From: Streptomyces chartreusis
Lineage (GTDB): Bacteria; Actinomycetota; Actinomycetes; Streptomycetales; Streptomycetaceae
Direction: 5' to 3'
NCBI RefSeq assembly: GCF_008704715.1
Contig: NZ_CP023689.1
Span: 558,001-622,000 of the forward strand
Length of the DNA stretch: 64,000 bases
The position numbers and the translations under genes were made by a program. Under the pieces are notes generated by a model, which ran no database searches, had not been told where the DNA came from, and saw nothing but the letters and a program-made list of their open reading frames with translations. This document shows, piece by piece, positions 44,909 through 53,693 of this stretch; the stretch's first letter is position 1, and each line of letters begins with the position of its first letter.

Positions 44909-47371
44909 ATGCGGACAAGCGCTTTCCCCGTCCCGGCACCGGCCCCGCAGCGCCTCACCGTGGATCTCGCCGTCTCCGAGGGCCCGGTGCTGCTCGGCGC
45001 CAACGGCGCGTTGTACGGGCTCAGCGACGACGGAGTGCCCGGCGACGCCGCCCTGGAACCGCTGAAGATCACCAGCGTCACGCAGAAGCCGGAGGGCGGC
45101 GCCCAGCATCCGGGCGGCGACGCGCTGACCGTCGCCAGGTCGTTCTTCCGCACCGGCGGCGGCGAGATCCTGGTGATGATGCAGGACGTCCACGCGAAGT
45201 GGCCGTACGAGAACCTCGGCATCGACGACTACCTCCTCAAGGTCGACAAGATCGTCAAGGACATCTCGGCGGACCCCGACAGCGAACGGTTCGTCTACAT
45301 CCCGTTCAACGAGCCCGACCAGATCTGGTACGAGCTCGAAACCGCCGATCAGGCGCGGTACGAGGCCAACCGAGACCGCTTCTTAGCGGACTGGCGGACG
45401 GTGTACCGCCGCATCAAGGCCATCGACCCGGACGCGAGGATCGCCGGCCCCAACGAGGCCGGCTTCCACTCGCGCCTGCTGCGGGACTTCCTCGCCTTCG
45501 CCCGGCGCGAGGACGTCCTGCCGCAGGTGACCACCTGGCACGAGCTGGACTCCGCCTCGCTGCGCGTCTTCCAGGCGCACCACGACGACTACCGCTCCCT
45601 GGAGCGGGAGGCGGGCATGGCCCCGCTGAAGATCAACATCGATGAGTACGGCAACCGGCGCGATCTGTCCGTGCCCGGGCAACTCGTGCAGTGGGTCTCG
45701 ATGTTCGAGAGGAACAAGGTGTACGCCAACACGGCCTACTGGGACGCCGCGGGCAACCTCAACGGCCATGTGGTCCGCTCCGGCATCCCCAACGGCGGCT
45801 GGTGGTTCTTCCGCTGGTACGCCGGACTGACCGGCGACACCGTCGAGGTGAGCCCGCCGCGGGCGAACACCGTCGACACCCTCCAGGGCCTCGCGTCCCT
45901 CGACACGGCGCGCCGCCAGGCCCAGGTACTGCTCGGCGGTGCCGACGGCGACTCGGACGTCGTGGTCCGCAACGTCCCTCCGTCCGTCTTCGGCGACACG
46001 GTCACCGCGACCGTCGCCGAAGCGGCCTGGTCCGGCTATGAGGGGCAGCACGCGACGCCCCTCGTCCTGGCCCGGACGAAGGTGCGGGTCGCCGAGGACG
46101 GTTCGGTGACCGTGCCCCTGCGCGATATGCACAGGATGTCCGCCTACCGGATCGTCCTCACCCCCGGCGGCGAAGGCACCCCGGCCACGCCCGACATGCC
46201 CTGGAGCGCGCGGTACGAGGCTCAGGAGGCGGCCGTCACCGACGGCGAGATCCGCACCCAGGGCACGGCCGAGGACCCCAACGGCTATGCCGCCTCCGGC
46301 AATCAGGACGTCGGCTCCCTCGACCGGCCCACCAGCAAGGTCGACTTCACGGTGACGGTGCCGCACGACGGGACGTACGAACTGGCGATCCTCTACGGCA
46401 ACCGGTCCGGCGCCCCCGCGACCCAGCGACTCCGCGTCGACGGCGGCGATCCGGTCACCGTCACCTACCCGTCCACCGAGAACTGGACCTACCGCGCCAA
46501 GAAGGAGCTTCAGGTCGATCTGTCCGCGGGCACCCACGTGTTGACGCTCGCCAAGGGCACGGCCGAGGTCACCCTCGACCGCATCGACCTGACCGCCCGC
46601 GCCGGGGAGCCCACCGCCTCGTACGAGGCCACGCTGGCGGACATCGGCGGCAGCCCGTCGTACGACTACACCTCGTCGGCCGGGGTCGGCACGGGCGCGC
46701 TGGTGCTGGGGACCGGCGACAAGGCCGTCTTCGACGTCTACGCCCCGCGCGACGGCTACTACACGGTCGTGGCGCAGGCGTCCTCGGAGGTGGAGCTCGC
46801 CCTGCACGGCGAGCGGGTGACGGCGCCGCCCGGACGCTCCCTTCGGCTGTACCTCGCGGCGGGCAACAACCGCGTCGTGGTGCGCGCGGAGCATGCCGCC
46901 GTCCGCTCCCTTGACGTCTGCGGCGACGGCTCGGCCGAGGGCACCCTTGGCTGCCCGGCCGCAGCCGCGGCCCTCGCGGGCGGGGCGGAACTCGTCGCAT
47001 CGCCTTACGCGTCCACCGGTTCCTGCATCGGCCGGCTCGGCAACAGCCCCTCCAGTACGGCCGAGTTCACCGTCGAGGCGCCGAGGCCGGGCCGTCATCT
47101 GCTGGTCGTCCACTACGCGCACGACGACCGGCGCGACAACGGCCACGCCTACAACACCGACATCATGTCCCGTACGGCGGATATCACCGTCGGCGACGCC
47201 GAGCCGGTGAAGGTCACCTTCAAGAACACCTGGAGCCCCGACGACTACTGGACGGTGAGCGTCCCCGTGGAGCTGAAGGAGGGCGCCAACAAGGTGACGT
47301 TCGGCAACGCGACCGCGTGGGCGCCGCGCATCGACCGGATCGAACTGGGCCGAGTGGTCGGCCTGCTGTAG
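44909..47371 (+). CDS. Clan-A glycoside hydrolase (GH39-like) with C-terminal CBM-like modules
   Basis: An 820-residue modular hydrolase. The N-terminal (beta/alpha)8-like domain (about 10-400) has the clan-A acid/base Glu in VYIPFNEPDQIWY near 134 and a likely nucleophile Glu in INIDEYGNRRD near 245. It is followed by a CBM35/CBM6-like sandwich (about 425-560, ARYEAQEAAVTDGEIRTQG) and two more beta-sandwich segments (about 565-680, and 690-820, starting near GGAELVASPYASTG). Such modules bind plant or fungal polysaccharides, yet no signal peptide is visible after the ATG at 44909 (site GAAAGG). Either export uses another route or it acts inside. A LacI-type box overlaps its first codons. Substrate unknown. 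Confidence 0.78.
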   Translation: MRTSAFPVPAPAPQRLTVDLAVSEGPVLLGANGALYGLSDDGVPGDAALEPLKITSVTQKPEGGAQHPGGDALTVARSFFRTGGGEILVMMQDVHAKWPYENLGIDDYLLKVDKIVKDISADPDSERFVYIPFNEPDQIWYELETADQARYEANRDRFLADWRTVYRRIKAIDPDARIAGPNEAGFHSRLLRDFLAFARREDVLPQVTTWHELDSASLRVFQAHHDDYRSLEREAGMAPLKINIDEYGNRRDLSVPGQLVQWVSMFERNKVYANTAYWDAAGNLNGHVVRSGIPNGGWWFFRWYAGLTGDTVEVSPPRANTVDTLQGLASLDTARRQAQVLLGGADGDSDVVVRNVPPSVFGDTVTATVAEAAWSGYEGQHATPLVLARTKVRVAEDGSVTVPLRDMHRMSAYRIVLTPGGEGTPATPDMPWSARYEAQEAAVTDGEIRTQGTAEDPNGYAASGNQDVGSLDRPTSKVDFTVTVPHDGTYELAILYGNRSGAPATQRLRVDGGDPVTVTYPSTENWTYRAKKELQVDLSAGTHVLTLAKGTAEVTLDRIDLTARAGEPTASYEATLADIGGSPSYDYTSSAGVGTGALVLGTGDKAVFDVYAPRDGYYTVVAQASSEVELALHGERVTAPPGRSLRLYLAAGNNRVVVRAEHAAVRSLDVCGDGSAEGTLGCPAAAAALAGGAELVASPYASTGSCIGRLGNSPSSTAEFTVEAPRPGRHLLVVHYAHDDRRDNGHAYNTDIMSRTADITVGDAEPVKVTFKNTWSPDDYWTVSVPVELKEGANKVTFGNATAWAPRIDRIELGRVVGLL
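44916..44928. promoter_or_regulatory. LacI-type AAGCGCTT box, copy 1
   Basis: CAAGCGCTTTCCC lies over codons 3-7 of the clan-A hydrolase gene and is identical to a 13-bp site 4.3 kb downstream, in front of the ABC exporter gene. The core AAGCGCTT fits the LacI/GalR consensus GAAAGCGCTTTC. Confidence 0.58.
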
Positions 47372-47377
47372 CCTCAC

Positions 47378-47425
47378 CCGTCCCGCCCGTTCCACGCGAT
47401 CTCGTGGGTGGAACGGGCGGGACGG
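47378..47425. terminator. Bidirectional terminator between hydrolase and ABC exporter
   Basis: An 18-bp perfect stem, CCGTCCCGCCCGTTCCAC (47378-47395) with GTGGAACGGGCGGGACGG (47408-47425), 12-nt loop, fitted exactly between two convergent genes. Confidence 0.88.
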
Positions 47426-47430
47426 ACGCG

Positions 47431-49197
47431 TCAGGCGACCTGGCCGCTGTGCAGTGCCGCGTACGCCCCGCCCCTGCGCAGGAGTTCCTCGTGGGTGCCG
47501 ATCTCCTCGATGCGGCCGTCACCCAGCACCACGATCCGGTCCGCGCCCCGCACGGTGGACAGGCGGTGGGCGACCACGAAGGTGGTGCGGCCGTGCAGCA
47601 GCCGGGCCAGGGCCTGCTGGACGAGCGCCTCCGACCGGGTGTCCAGGGCCGAGGTCGCCTCGTCCAGGACCAGCACCCGCGGATCGCGGATCAGGGCCCG
47701 CGCGATGGCAAGCCGCTGTCGCTGACCGCCGGACAGCCGCGCCCCGCGCTCACCGACCAGGGTGTCCAGGCCCTGCGGCAACCGGTCGACGAACTCCAGC
47801 GCGTTCGCGTCGCGCAGCGCGGCACGCACCGTCTCCTCGTCGGCGTCGTCCATGCCGTAGGCGACGTTCTCGCGGATCGTGCCGTCGAACAGGATCGACT
47901 CCTGCGGCACGACCGACAGGAACCGGCGGTAGGTGCGCAGGTCGAGGGTGTTCATGTCCGTGCCGTCGAGCAGCAGTTGCCCCGAGGTCGGGCGGATGAA
48001 GCCGATGACGAGGTTCAGCACGGTGGACTTGCCGGCGCCGGACGCGCCGACGAGGGCGATCGTCTCCCCCGGCGAGACGGACAGGGTGAAGTCGCGTACG
48101 GCGGGGCGGCCCGTGTCGTAGGCGTACCCGACACCCTCGAAGGTCACGGCACCACGCAGAGACCCGAGTTCGGCCTTGCCCTCGTTGTCCTCCAGCTCGG
48201 GGGCCTGGAGGACCTCACCGACGGAGCGGACGGACTCCAGGCCCTTGGTGATGACCGGCGCCAGACCGGCCAGCGTGGTCGTGGAGTTGGTGAGGGTGGT
48301 CAGGAACGCGCTCAGCATGACGACGTCGCCGGCGGTGACGCCCCAGACGCCGTAGTACGAGACCAGTGCCGCGCCGGCGAGGACCAGCACGCCGACCACG
48401 TTCAGTACGACCCAGGCGAGCGAGCCGAAGCGGCCGTTGACGAGGTCGAGGCGCATGCCGGAGGTCAGCAGCCGGTGCAGGGTGCCGTCCATGCGGCGCA
48501 GCGCCTTGCCCTCCAGGCCGTGGGCGCGGGTGACCGGGATGAGCCGGGTCATCTCCGTGACACGGGAGGAGAGGGTCTCCACCTCGTGGCGGAAGTGCTC
48601 GTTGTGGGTGCGCAGCCGGGCCCTCAGACGGGCGACGACCAGTGCGGCGGCGGGCACGACGACGAGGAAGACGGGCACGAACTCCGGTGTCCGTACGCCG
48701 ATGATGACCAGGCCGCCGATGAGCACGGTGGTCGCGCCGAGCCCCGTCTCCGCGGTCTGCTGCACCATCTGTTCGACGGTCTCGACATCGCGCACGACCT
48801 TGGCCTGGAGCACACCGGCGCTGACGCGGGAGTGGTAGCCGATGGACAGCTGCTGCATGCGGGTGCACAGCGCGGAGCGCAGGCCGGTGCCCATGCGGCG
48901 GACGCTGCCGTACAGCAGACGTACGTAGAGCACGTGCAGGGGGTAGTTGACCAGCAGGATGAACATGATCACGCCGGTGCTCAGCCAGAGCCGGCTGATC
49001 GGCTGGTGCTGGACGACGGTGTCGATGATGGACGCGGTGATCAGCGGCAGCAGCCAGACCGGGCTGTGCTTGACGGTGAAGACGCCGACCGCCGCCGCGA
49101 GGCGGTGACGGTCGGCGCGGAACAGATAGGCGAGCGTGCGGACGGGGTGTTCGTCCCGGTAGCGGTGGTCGAGCGGTCTCTCATGCGACGACGCCAC
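47431..49197 (-). CDS. ABC exporter, fused membrane and ATPase domains
   Basis: A 588-residue half-transporter of the MdlB/MsbA type. Six transmembrane helices occupy about residues 30-320 (WLLPLITASIIDTVVQHQ, LWLSTGVIMFILLVNYPLHVL, TTVLIGGLVIIGV, FVPVFLVVVPAAALVVA). The ATPase has Walker A GASGAGKST near 384, Q-loop VVPQES near 430, signature LSGGQRQRLAIARAL near 485, Walker B VLVLDEAT and the H-loop AHRLSTV. It must form a homodimer or pair with another half. The GTG at 49197 follows GGAAGG. A LacI-type box upstream, identical to the one at the clan-A hydrolase gene, suggests sugar-linked control. Confidence 0.94.
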   Translation of the reverse strand: MASSHERPLDHRYRDEHPVRTLAYLFRADRHRLAAAVGVFTVKHSPVWLLPLITASIIDTVVQHQPISRLWLSTGVIMFILLVNYPLHVLYVRLLYGSVRRMGTGLRSALCTRMQQLSIGYHSRVSAGVLQAKVVRDVETVEQMVQQTAETGLGATTVLIGGLVIIGVRTPEFVPVFLVVVPAAALVVARLRARLRTHNEHFRHEVETLSSRVTEMTRLIPVTRAHGLEGKALRRMDGTLHRLLTSGMRLDLVNGRFGSLAWVVLNVVGVLVLAGAALVSYYGVWGVTAGDVVMLSAFLTTLTNSTTTLAGLAPVITKGLESVRSVGEVLQAPELEDNEGKAELGSLRGAVTFEGVGYAYDTGRPAVRDFTLSVSPGETIALVGASGAGKSTVLNLVIGFIRPTSGQLLLDGTDMNTLDLRTYRRFLSVVPQESILFDGTIRENVAYGMDDADEETVRAALRDANALEFVDRLPQGLDTLVGERGARLSGGQRQRLAIARALIRDPRVLVLDEATSALDTRSEALVQQALARLLHGRTTFVVAHRLSTVRGADRIVVLGDGRIEEIGTHEELLRRGGAYAALHSGQVA

Positions 49198-49246
49198 AGG
49201 CGTTGTCCTTCCCGAGGTTCCGGATGAATTGCGGGCACCTGCGTAG

Positions 49247-49259
49247 CAAGCGCTTTCCC
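49247..49259. promoter_or_regulatory. LacI-type AAGCGCTT box, copy 2
   Basis: CAAGCGCTTTCCC, 50 bp upstream of the ABC exporter gene. It is the same 13 bases as at 44916-44928. Confidence 0.6.
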
Positions 49260-49314
49260 ATCCTGTCCCGGGAGAGAGTACCGACGCGATCCGGGACGGA
49301 TTCCCGGAGTTGCG

Positions 49315-50172
49315 TCAGACGGCGTCCAGTTCCGCGATCTCCTCGGCGGTGAGCACGAGGTCGACCGCGCCGAGGGAGTCCCGGATGGTCTCGGGCCGGC
49401 TCGAACCCGGGATGGGGACGACGACCGGCGACTTGGCGAGCATCCAGGCCAGGCACACCTGCTGCGGGCTCACCCCGTGCACCTCGGCGACGCGCGCGAA
49501 CGGGGCGTAGGCGGAGCCCAGTTCACCGGCCCGGGAGATGCCGCCGAGCGGGCTCCACGGCAGGAACGCGATGCCGAGCTCGTCGCACAGGCGCAGTTCG
49601 GGCTCGCTGGAGCGGAACGCCGGGGAGAACTGGTTCTGCACGGAGACCAGCCGGCCGCCGAGGATCTCGTTCGCCTGCCCGATGCGCTCGGGGTTCGCGT
49701 TGGAGATCCCGGCCATGAGGATCTTGCCCTCGTCGAGCAGGTCGCGGATCGCACCGACGGACTCGGCGTACGGCACCCTCGGGTCCGGCCGGTGGAACTG
49801 GTAGAGCCCGATGGCCTCCACGCCCAGCCGGCGCAGGGACGCCTCGCACGCCTCCTTGAGGTGGCGCGGGCTGCCGTCCAGGGTCCAACTGCCGTCGCCG
49901 GGGCGCAGATGGCCGCCCTTCGTGGCGACGAGGACGTCCTTGCCCAGGTCGTGGGAGGCGAGGGCCTTGGCGATCAGGGTCTCGTTGTGACCGACCTCGT
50001 GCGCGTCGCGGTGGTAGGCGTCCGCGGTGTCGATCAGGGTGACGCCGGCGTCGAGCGCGGCGTGGATCGTGGCGAGGGAACGCGCCTCGTCCGGGCGGCC
50101 CTCGATGGACATGGGCATCCCGCCCAGACCGATCGCGCTGACCTCGACATCCCCGATGCGGCGGGTGTGCAT
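49315..50172 (-). CDS. Aldo/keto reductase
   Basis: A 285-residue NAD(P)H-dependent oxidoreductase of the AKR superfamily. The catalytic tetrad is seen as Asp in LIDTADAY, Tyr in the same motif, Lys in LVATKGGH near 82, and His in YQFHRPDP near 121. The coenzyme-binding end has AWMLAKSPVVVPIPGSSRPETIRDSLGAV. The ATG at 50172 (MHTRRIGDVEVSAIGLGGMPMS) is a typical family start; the longer open frame is not. It may reduce a sugar or aldehyde, and it is divergent from a Gfo/Idh/MocA gene, which could act on related substrates. Confidence 0.92.
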   Translation of the reverse strand: MHTRRIGDVEVSAIGLGGMPMSIEGRPDEARSLATIHAALDAGVTLIDTADAYHRDAHEVGHNETLIAKALASHDLGKDVLVATKGGHLRPGDGSWTLDGSPRHLKEACEASLRRLGVEAIGLYQFHRPDPRVPYAESVGAIRDLLDEGKILMAGISNANPERIGQANEILGGRLVSVQNQFSPAFRSSEPELRLCDELGIAFLPWSPLGGISRAGELGSAYAPFARVAEVHGVSPQQVCLAWMLAKSPVVVPIPGSSRPETIRDSLGAVDLVLTAEEIAELDAV

Positions 50173-50431
50173 GGGCTCGTGACCTCTCTCGGCTGTCGCG
50201 CGGAAAACGTTGTCGTCCGGTGAACGGACCATGGAGCACGGGCCGTACCGGACCACACCAGCGTCGCCGTCCGCGCGCGAGAGGTCCAATAGAAGAAAGA
50301 GAACGCATTCAGCGACGGAGCCGCTGAATTCCGTACGCTGCCGCCGTCCCTCGGGCCGTCCGGTATCCGCTTGCGCGGCCTCCAGGTCGGTATGGCACGC
50401 TCACCCTCGACCGACCGGACAGGCATCGGTC

Positions 50432-50444
50432 CCGGATCATCCGG
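50432..50444. promoter_or_regulatory. 13-bp palindrome before Gfo/Idh/MocA gene
   Basis: CCGGAT-C-ATCCGG is a perfect inverted repeat, 20 bp before the start codon. It may be an operator for one or both divergent genes. Confidence 0.38.
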
Positions 50445-50463
50445 CACAGTGAGAGGCGGCGGC

Positions 50464-51348
50464 ATGCGCATCGGACTGCTAGGCACCGGCCCGTGGGCAC
50501 AGATGGCGCACGCCCCCGCCCTCAGCGGGCACCCGGAGCTGGACTTCGTCGGGGTGTGGGGCCGTCGTACGGCGGCCGCGAAGGAACTGGCCGACACCTA
50601 CGGCGTGCGGGCCTACGACGAGGTCGACGCGCTGTTCGCCGACGTGGACGCGGTGGCCGTCGCCCTGCCGCCGGCGATCCAGGCCGACCTCGCGGCGCGG
50701 GCCGCGCGGGCGGGCTGCCATCTGCTGCTCGACAAACCGCTCGCGCCGACGGTGGAGCAGGGGCGGACGGTCGTCGATGCCGCGGCGGACGCCGGTGTCG
50801 CCTCAGTTGTCTTCTTCACCACCCGATTCCAGCCGGAGACCGCGGCGTGGATCACCGAACAGGCGGGGGCGGACGGCTGGTTCACCGGACGGGCGCAGTG
50901 GCTCGGCTCGGTGTTCAGCGGTGACGACAGCCCGTTCGCGGACTCTCCGTGGCGGCGCGAGAAGGGTGCGCTGTGGGACGTGGGCCCGCACGCGTTGTCG
51001 GTACTGCTTCCGGTCCTGGGTGACGCGCGGCGGGTGACGGCGGCCGCGCACGGTCCCGGCGACACCGTCCACCTAGTCCTCGACCACGTCAGCGGGGCGT
51101 CCAGCACGCTGGCCCTGAGCCTCACGGCCCCGCCCGCCGCCTCGGGGGCGGCGGTGGAGTTGCGGGGCACGGCCGGGGTCACGCTTCTGCCGGAGAGCAC
51201 CGAGACCGCGGTGTCCGCCCTGACCCGGGCCGCCGACGCGCTGCTGACCGCGGCTCGCACGGGTCAACCGCACCCGTGCGACGCGGCGTTCGGACTGCGG
51301 GTCACCCAGATCCTGGCCGAGGCCGAGACGCTGCTCGACGAGGGCTGA
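50464..51348 (+). CDS. Gfo/Idh/MocA family oxidoreductase
   Basis: A 294-residue NAD(P)-dependent dehydrogenase, probably acting on a sugar, inositol or similar polyol. The N-terminal Rossmann fold opens MRIGLLGTGPWAQMAHAPALSGHPELDFVGVWGRR, and the family EKP-type catalytic motif appears as LLDKPLAPTVEQG near 93, with Lys conserved. The second domain has GALWDVGPHALSVLLPVLGDARRV, where the His of DxGxH is likely catalytic. The ATG at 50464 follows GAGAGG. It is somewhat shorter than the usual 330-380 residues, with a trimmed C-terminal sheet. No partner gene is fused or coupled. Confidence 0.9.
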   Translation: MRIGLLGTGPWAQMAHAPALSGHPELDFVGVWGRRTAAAKELADTYGVRAYDEVDALFADVDAVAVALPPAIQADLAARAARAGCHLLLDKPLAPTVEQGRTVVDAAADAGVASVVFFTTRFQPETAAWITEQAGADGWFTGRAQWLGSVFSGDDSPFADSPWRREKGALWDVGPHALSVLLPVLGDARRVTAAAHGPGDTVHLVLDHVSGASSTLALSLTAPPAASGAAVELRGTAGVTLLPESTETAVSALTRAADALLTAARTGQPHPCDAAFGLRVTQILAEAETLLDEG

Positions 51349-51395
51349 CCGACCGCTGGACGGCGTCGGCGCTTCAACTCGCCGGCTCGTCGGCT

Positions 51396-52157
51396 CTAGA
51401 GGTCGTAGCCGCCGGAGACCTCGATGTTCTGGGCGGTGACCCAGCGGCTCTCGTCGGAGACGAGCGTGGCGATCATCGCGCCGATGTCGTCGGGCTCGCC
51501 GACCCGGCCGAACGCGGTCTTCGCGGCGATGCCCGGGATCACCTCGGGGAAACGGGTGAAGGCGTCGTCGGCGAGACGGGTGCGGGTCGCCCCCGGCGAC
51601 ACGGCGTTGACCCGGATCCCGCGGCCGCTGAACTCCTTGGCCATGTACCGGGTCAGCACGTCCAGGCCGCCCTTCATGCTTGCGTACGCGGAGTAGCCGG
51701 GCTCCAGCCCGGTGGTGACGCGCGCCGAACTGCTGCTGGTGTTGACGACCGCTCCGCCGTCCGTCATGAGCGGCAGCAGCTTCTGCGTGAGGAAGTACGG
51801 CCCCTTGAGCAGAACCCGCGCCAGCCGGTCGAACACGTCCTCCGTCATGTCCTCGATGAGTGCCGCATGCGCGATCCCCGCGTTGTTGACCAGGTAGTCG
51901 AACGAGTCGCGTCCCCACGTCTCCTTGAGCACGCCGGCGACCGTGTCGCGGAAGGCGTCGAACGTGTCGCTCGCGCCGACGTCGAGCGGCAGCGCCACCG
52001 CGGTGCCGCCCGCCGCCTCGATGGCCGCGACCGTCTCCAGGCCGCCGCGTGCGTTCTTGCCGTAGGTCAGGATGACGCCGACACCGCGCTTGGCGATCTC
52101 GACGGCGGCGCTCTGCCCGATGCCGGAGCTGGCGCCGGTGACGATGGCGATCTTCAT
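51396..52157 (-). CDS. Short-chain dehydrogenase/reductase (SDR)
   Basis: A 253-residue classical SDR of the FabG-like type. The cofactor motif is IVTGASSGIGQSAAVEIAKRG, followed by LVNNAG near 90, the catalytic Ser in VVNTSSSSARVT near 140, and the YxxxK pair in PGYSAYASMKGGL (Tyr-Ala-Ser-Met-Lys) near 157-161. The C-terminus ends WVTAQNIEVSGGYDL, typical of the family. The ATG at 52157 follows GGGAGAG. Substrate unknown. It is divergent from an AraC-type regulator, the usual arrangement for regulator-controlled SDRs, so it is probably its target. Confidence 0.93.
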   Translation of the reverse strand: MKIAIVTGASSGIGQSAAVEIAKRGVGVILTYGKNARGGLETVAAIEAAGGTAVALPLDVGASDTFDAFRDTVAGVLKETWGRDSFDYLVNNAGIAHAALIEDMTEDVFDRLARVLLKGPYFLTQKLLPLMTDGGAVVNTSSSSARVTTGLEPGYSAYASMKGGLDVLTRYMAKEFSGRGIRVNAVSPGATRTRLADDAFTRFPEVIPGIAAKTAFGRVGEPDDIGAMIATLVSDESRWVTAQNIEVSGGYDL

Positions 52158-52303
52158 GATCTCTCCCATGAGTGAGCGGAACCGGTGAACTGATTCCATT
52201 CAACCCATCTGACCTGCGGAAACGTTAGAACGATGCTCGCTCGCACTTGCACGATCCTCTTGCCTTCGGGAGCCGTCGGGCGCAACCGTGCTGCAATGGC
52301 CGT

Positions 52304-53209
52304 ATGCCACTGGAAGAGCTCCGCGCGCTGCTGGACCGGCACGCGCGTCCCGACTGGACCACCCCCATCGACGGTGTCCTCATCTCGAAGGTCGACCGGT
52401 CGGATCCGCCGGCGCCTTCGATGACCGGCATGGTGCTCGCGGTCATCGCCCAGGGCGCGAAACGGCTAGCGCTGGGCGATCGCGTCTTCGAGTACGGCGC
52501 CGGGCAGTATCTGGTCGCGTCGGTCGACCTTCCGGTCACCGGCCAGTTCACCGGGGCCGATCCCGAGCATCCCGCGCTGGGCTTCGGGCTCACCCTGGAC
52601 CCCTCCGCCGTGGCCGAGCTGCTGCTCCAGGCCGGCCCCGGAACCACGTCCCGGCCCGGCGGTGGTCCGCCCTCGGGGATCGCCGTGACCGACGCTCCGG
52701 CCGCGCTGCTCGACGCGGTGGTCCGGCTGCTGCGCCTGATCGACGAGCCCCGCGACCGTGCCGTCCTCGCGCCGCTGGTCAAGCGCGAGATCCTGTGGCG
52801 TGTGATCACCGGCGAGCAGGGGGCGACAGTCCGGCAGCTGGGCCTGGCCGACAGCAGCCTCAGTCATGTATCCCGGGCCGTGCGCTGGATCCGCGAGCAC
52901 TACGCGGACCCCTTCCGGGTCGAGGACGTGGCCCGGATGTCCGGCATGAGCGTCTCCGCCTTCTACCGCAACTTCCAGGCGGTGACCGCGATGAGCCCCA
53001 TCCAGTTCCAGAAACAGATCCGGCTCCAGGAGGCCCGGCTGCTGCTCGCCACCCACCCGGGCGACGTCACCGGGGTCGGTCAGCGCGTGGGCTACGACAA
53101 CCCGTCACAGTTCAGCCGGGAGTACCGCCGCCAGTTCGGCGCACCCCCCAGCAAGGACGCCACCCGCCTGCGCGACGCGGCACGCAGCCCTGCGGCTGTC
53201 CTGCCCTGA
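52304..53209 (+). CDS. AraC-family transcriptional regulator
   Basis: A 301-residue regulator of the YqhC-like group. The N-terminal cupin-like AraC_N domain (about 5-190) has VLAVIAQGAKRLALGDRVFEYGAGQYLVASVDLPVTGQ. The C-terminal domain has two helix-turn-helix motifs: FRVEDVARMSGMSVSAFYRNFQAVTAMSPIQFQK and VTGVGQRVGYDNPSQFSREYRRQFG. In E. coli the YqhC regulator controls an aldehyde reductase gene next door; here the divergent SDR gene is the natural target. No ribosome site precedes the ATG at 52304, so the mRNA may be leaderless. Confidence 0.92.
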   Translation: MPLEELRALLDRHARPDWTTPIDGVLISKVDRSDPPAPSMTGMVLAVIAQGAKRLALGDRVFEYGAGQYLVASVDLPVTGQFTGADPEHPALGFGLTLDPSAVAELLLQAGPGTTSRPGGGPPSGIAVTDAPAALLDAVVRLLRLIDEPRDRAVLAPLVKREILWRVITGEQGATVRQLGLADSSLSHVSRAVRWIREHYADPFRVEDVARMSGMSVSAFYRNFQAVTAMSPIQFQKQIRLQEARLLLATHPGDVTGVGQRVGYDNPSQFSREYRRQFGAPPSKDATRLRDAARSPAAVLP

Positions 53210-53221
53210 GCGGATGTCGCG

Positions 53222-53551
53222 TCACTCCTCGTCGAACGGCTCCTCGCTCCACCGGAACCACGCCCTGTCCCCGTCGATGTGCAGCAGGAACTCGGCGACG
53301 GGGCCGTCCGGCGACGACAGCGAGACGCGGCTGCGGATCTCGTCGTACGCCGCCTCCCACGCCTCGACCTCCGCTTCCTGATCCCGCTCCAGCAGGGCGA
53401 GTTCACGGGCGAACAGGTCGCGTACGGCCTCGTACCCCGGACCGGGAGTGAAGCGGCCCGCGAGCCAGGGGAAGTCGGCCTCGTCGATCAGGATCTCGCC
53501 CACCGGTCCCTCGCCACCGCTCACGTGCCACACCGCGCCGCCGAAGCCCAT
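53222..53551 (-). CDS. Small acidic hypothetical protein
   Basis: A 109-residue acidic protein with many Trp, Glu and Asp (EILIDEADFPWLAGRFTPGPGY, ERDQEAEVEAWEAAYDEIRS, LLHIDGDRAWFRWSEEPFDEE). The pattern of alternating strands and one long helix suggests a real folded protein, but I do not recognise its family. I start at the ATG at 53551, with GGGGGTTGGG upstream; the open frame begins two codons earlier at a TTG. It converges with the AraC-type gene, 12 bp apart. Confidence 0.62.
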   Translation of the reverse strand: MGFGGAVWHVSGGEGPVGEILIDEADFPWLAGRFTPGPGYEAVRDLFARELALLERDQEAEVEAWEAAYDEIRSRVSLSSPDGPVAEFLLHIDGDRAWFRWSEEPFDEE

Positions 53552-53626
53552 GCCCAACCCCCGTCACCCCGCTGTCGATCACGCCCTCGATCACGCTGTC
53601 GGCCAGCATGCCACCCGGCACTGACA

Positions 53627-53661
53627 GACGGCCCGGACCTGTGGTCGAGGTCCGGGCCGTC
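53627..53661 (-). terminator. Hairpin terminator after GNAT gene
   Basis: GACGGCCCGGACCT (53627-53640) pairs perfectly with AGGTCCGGGCCGTC (53648-53661) over a 7-nt loop, 32 bp downstream of the GNAT stop codon. Confidence 0.8.
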
Positions 53662-53693
53662 CGTCATGCATCGTGCGGGGTGCCGCTACTCGG

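Noticed and set aside
49290..49308. TCCGGGA/TCCCGGA hairpin after the aldo/keto reductase gene
   Set aside because: A 7-bp stem with a 5-nt loop is too weak to call a terminator in such GC-rich DNA.
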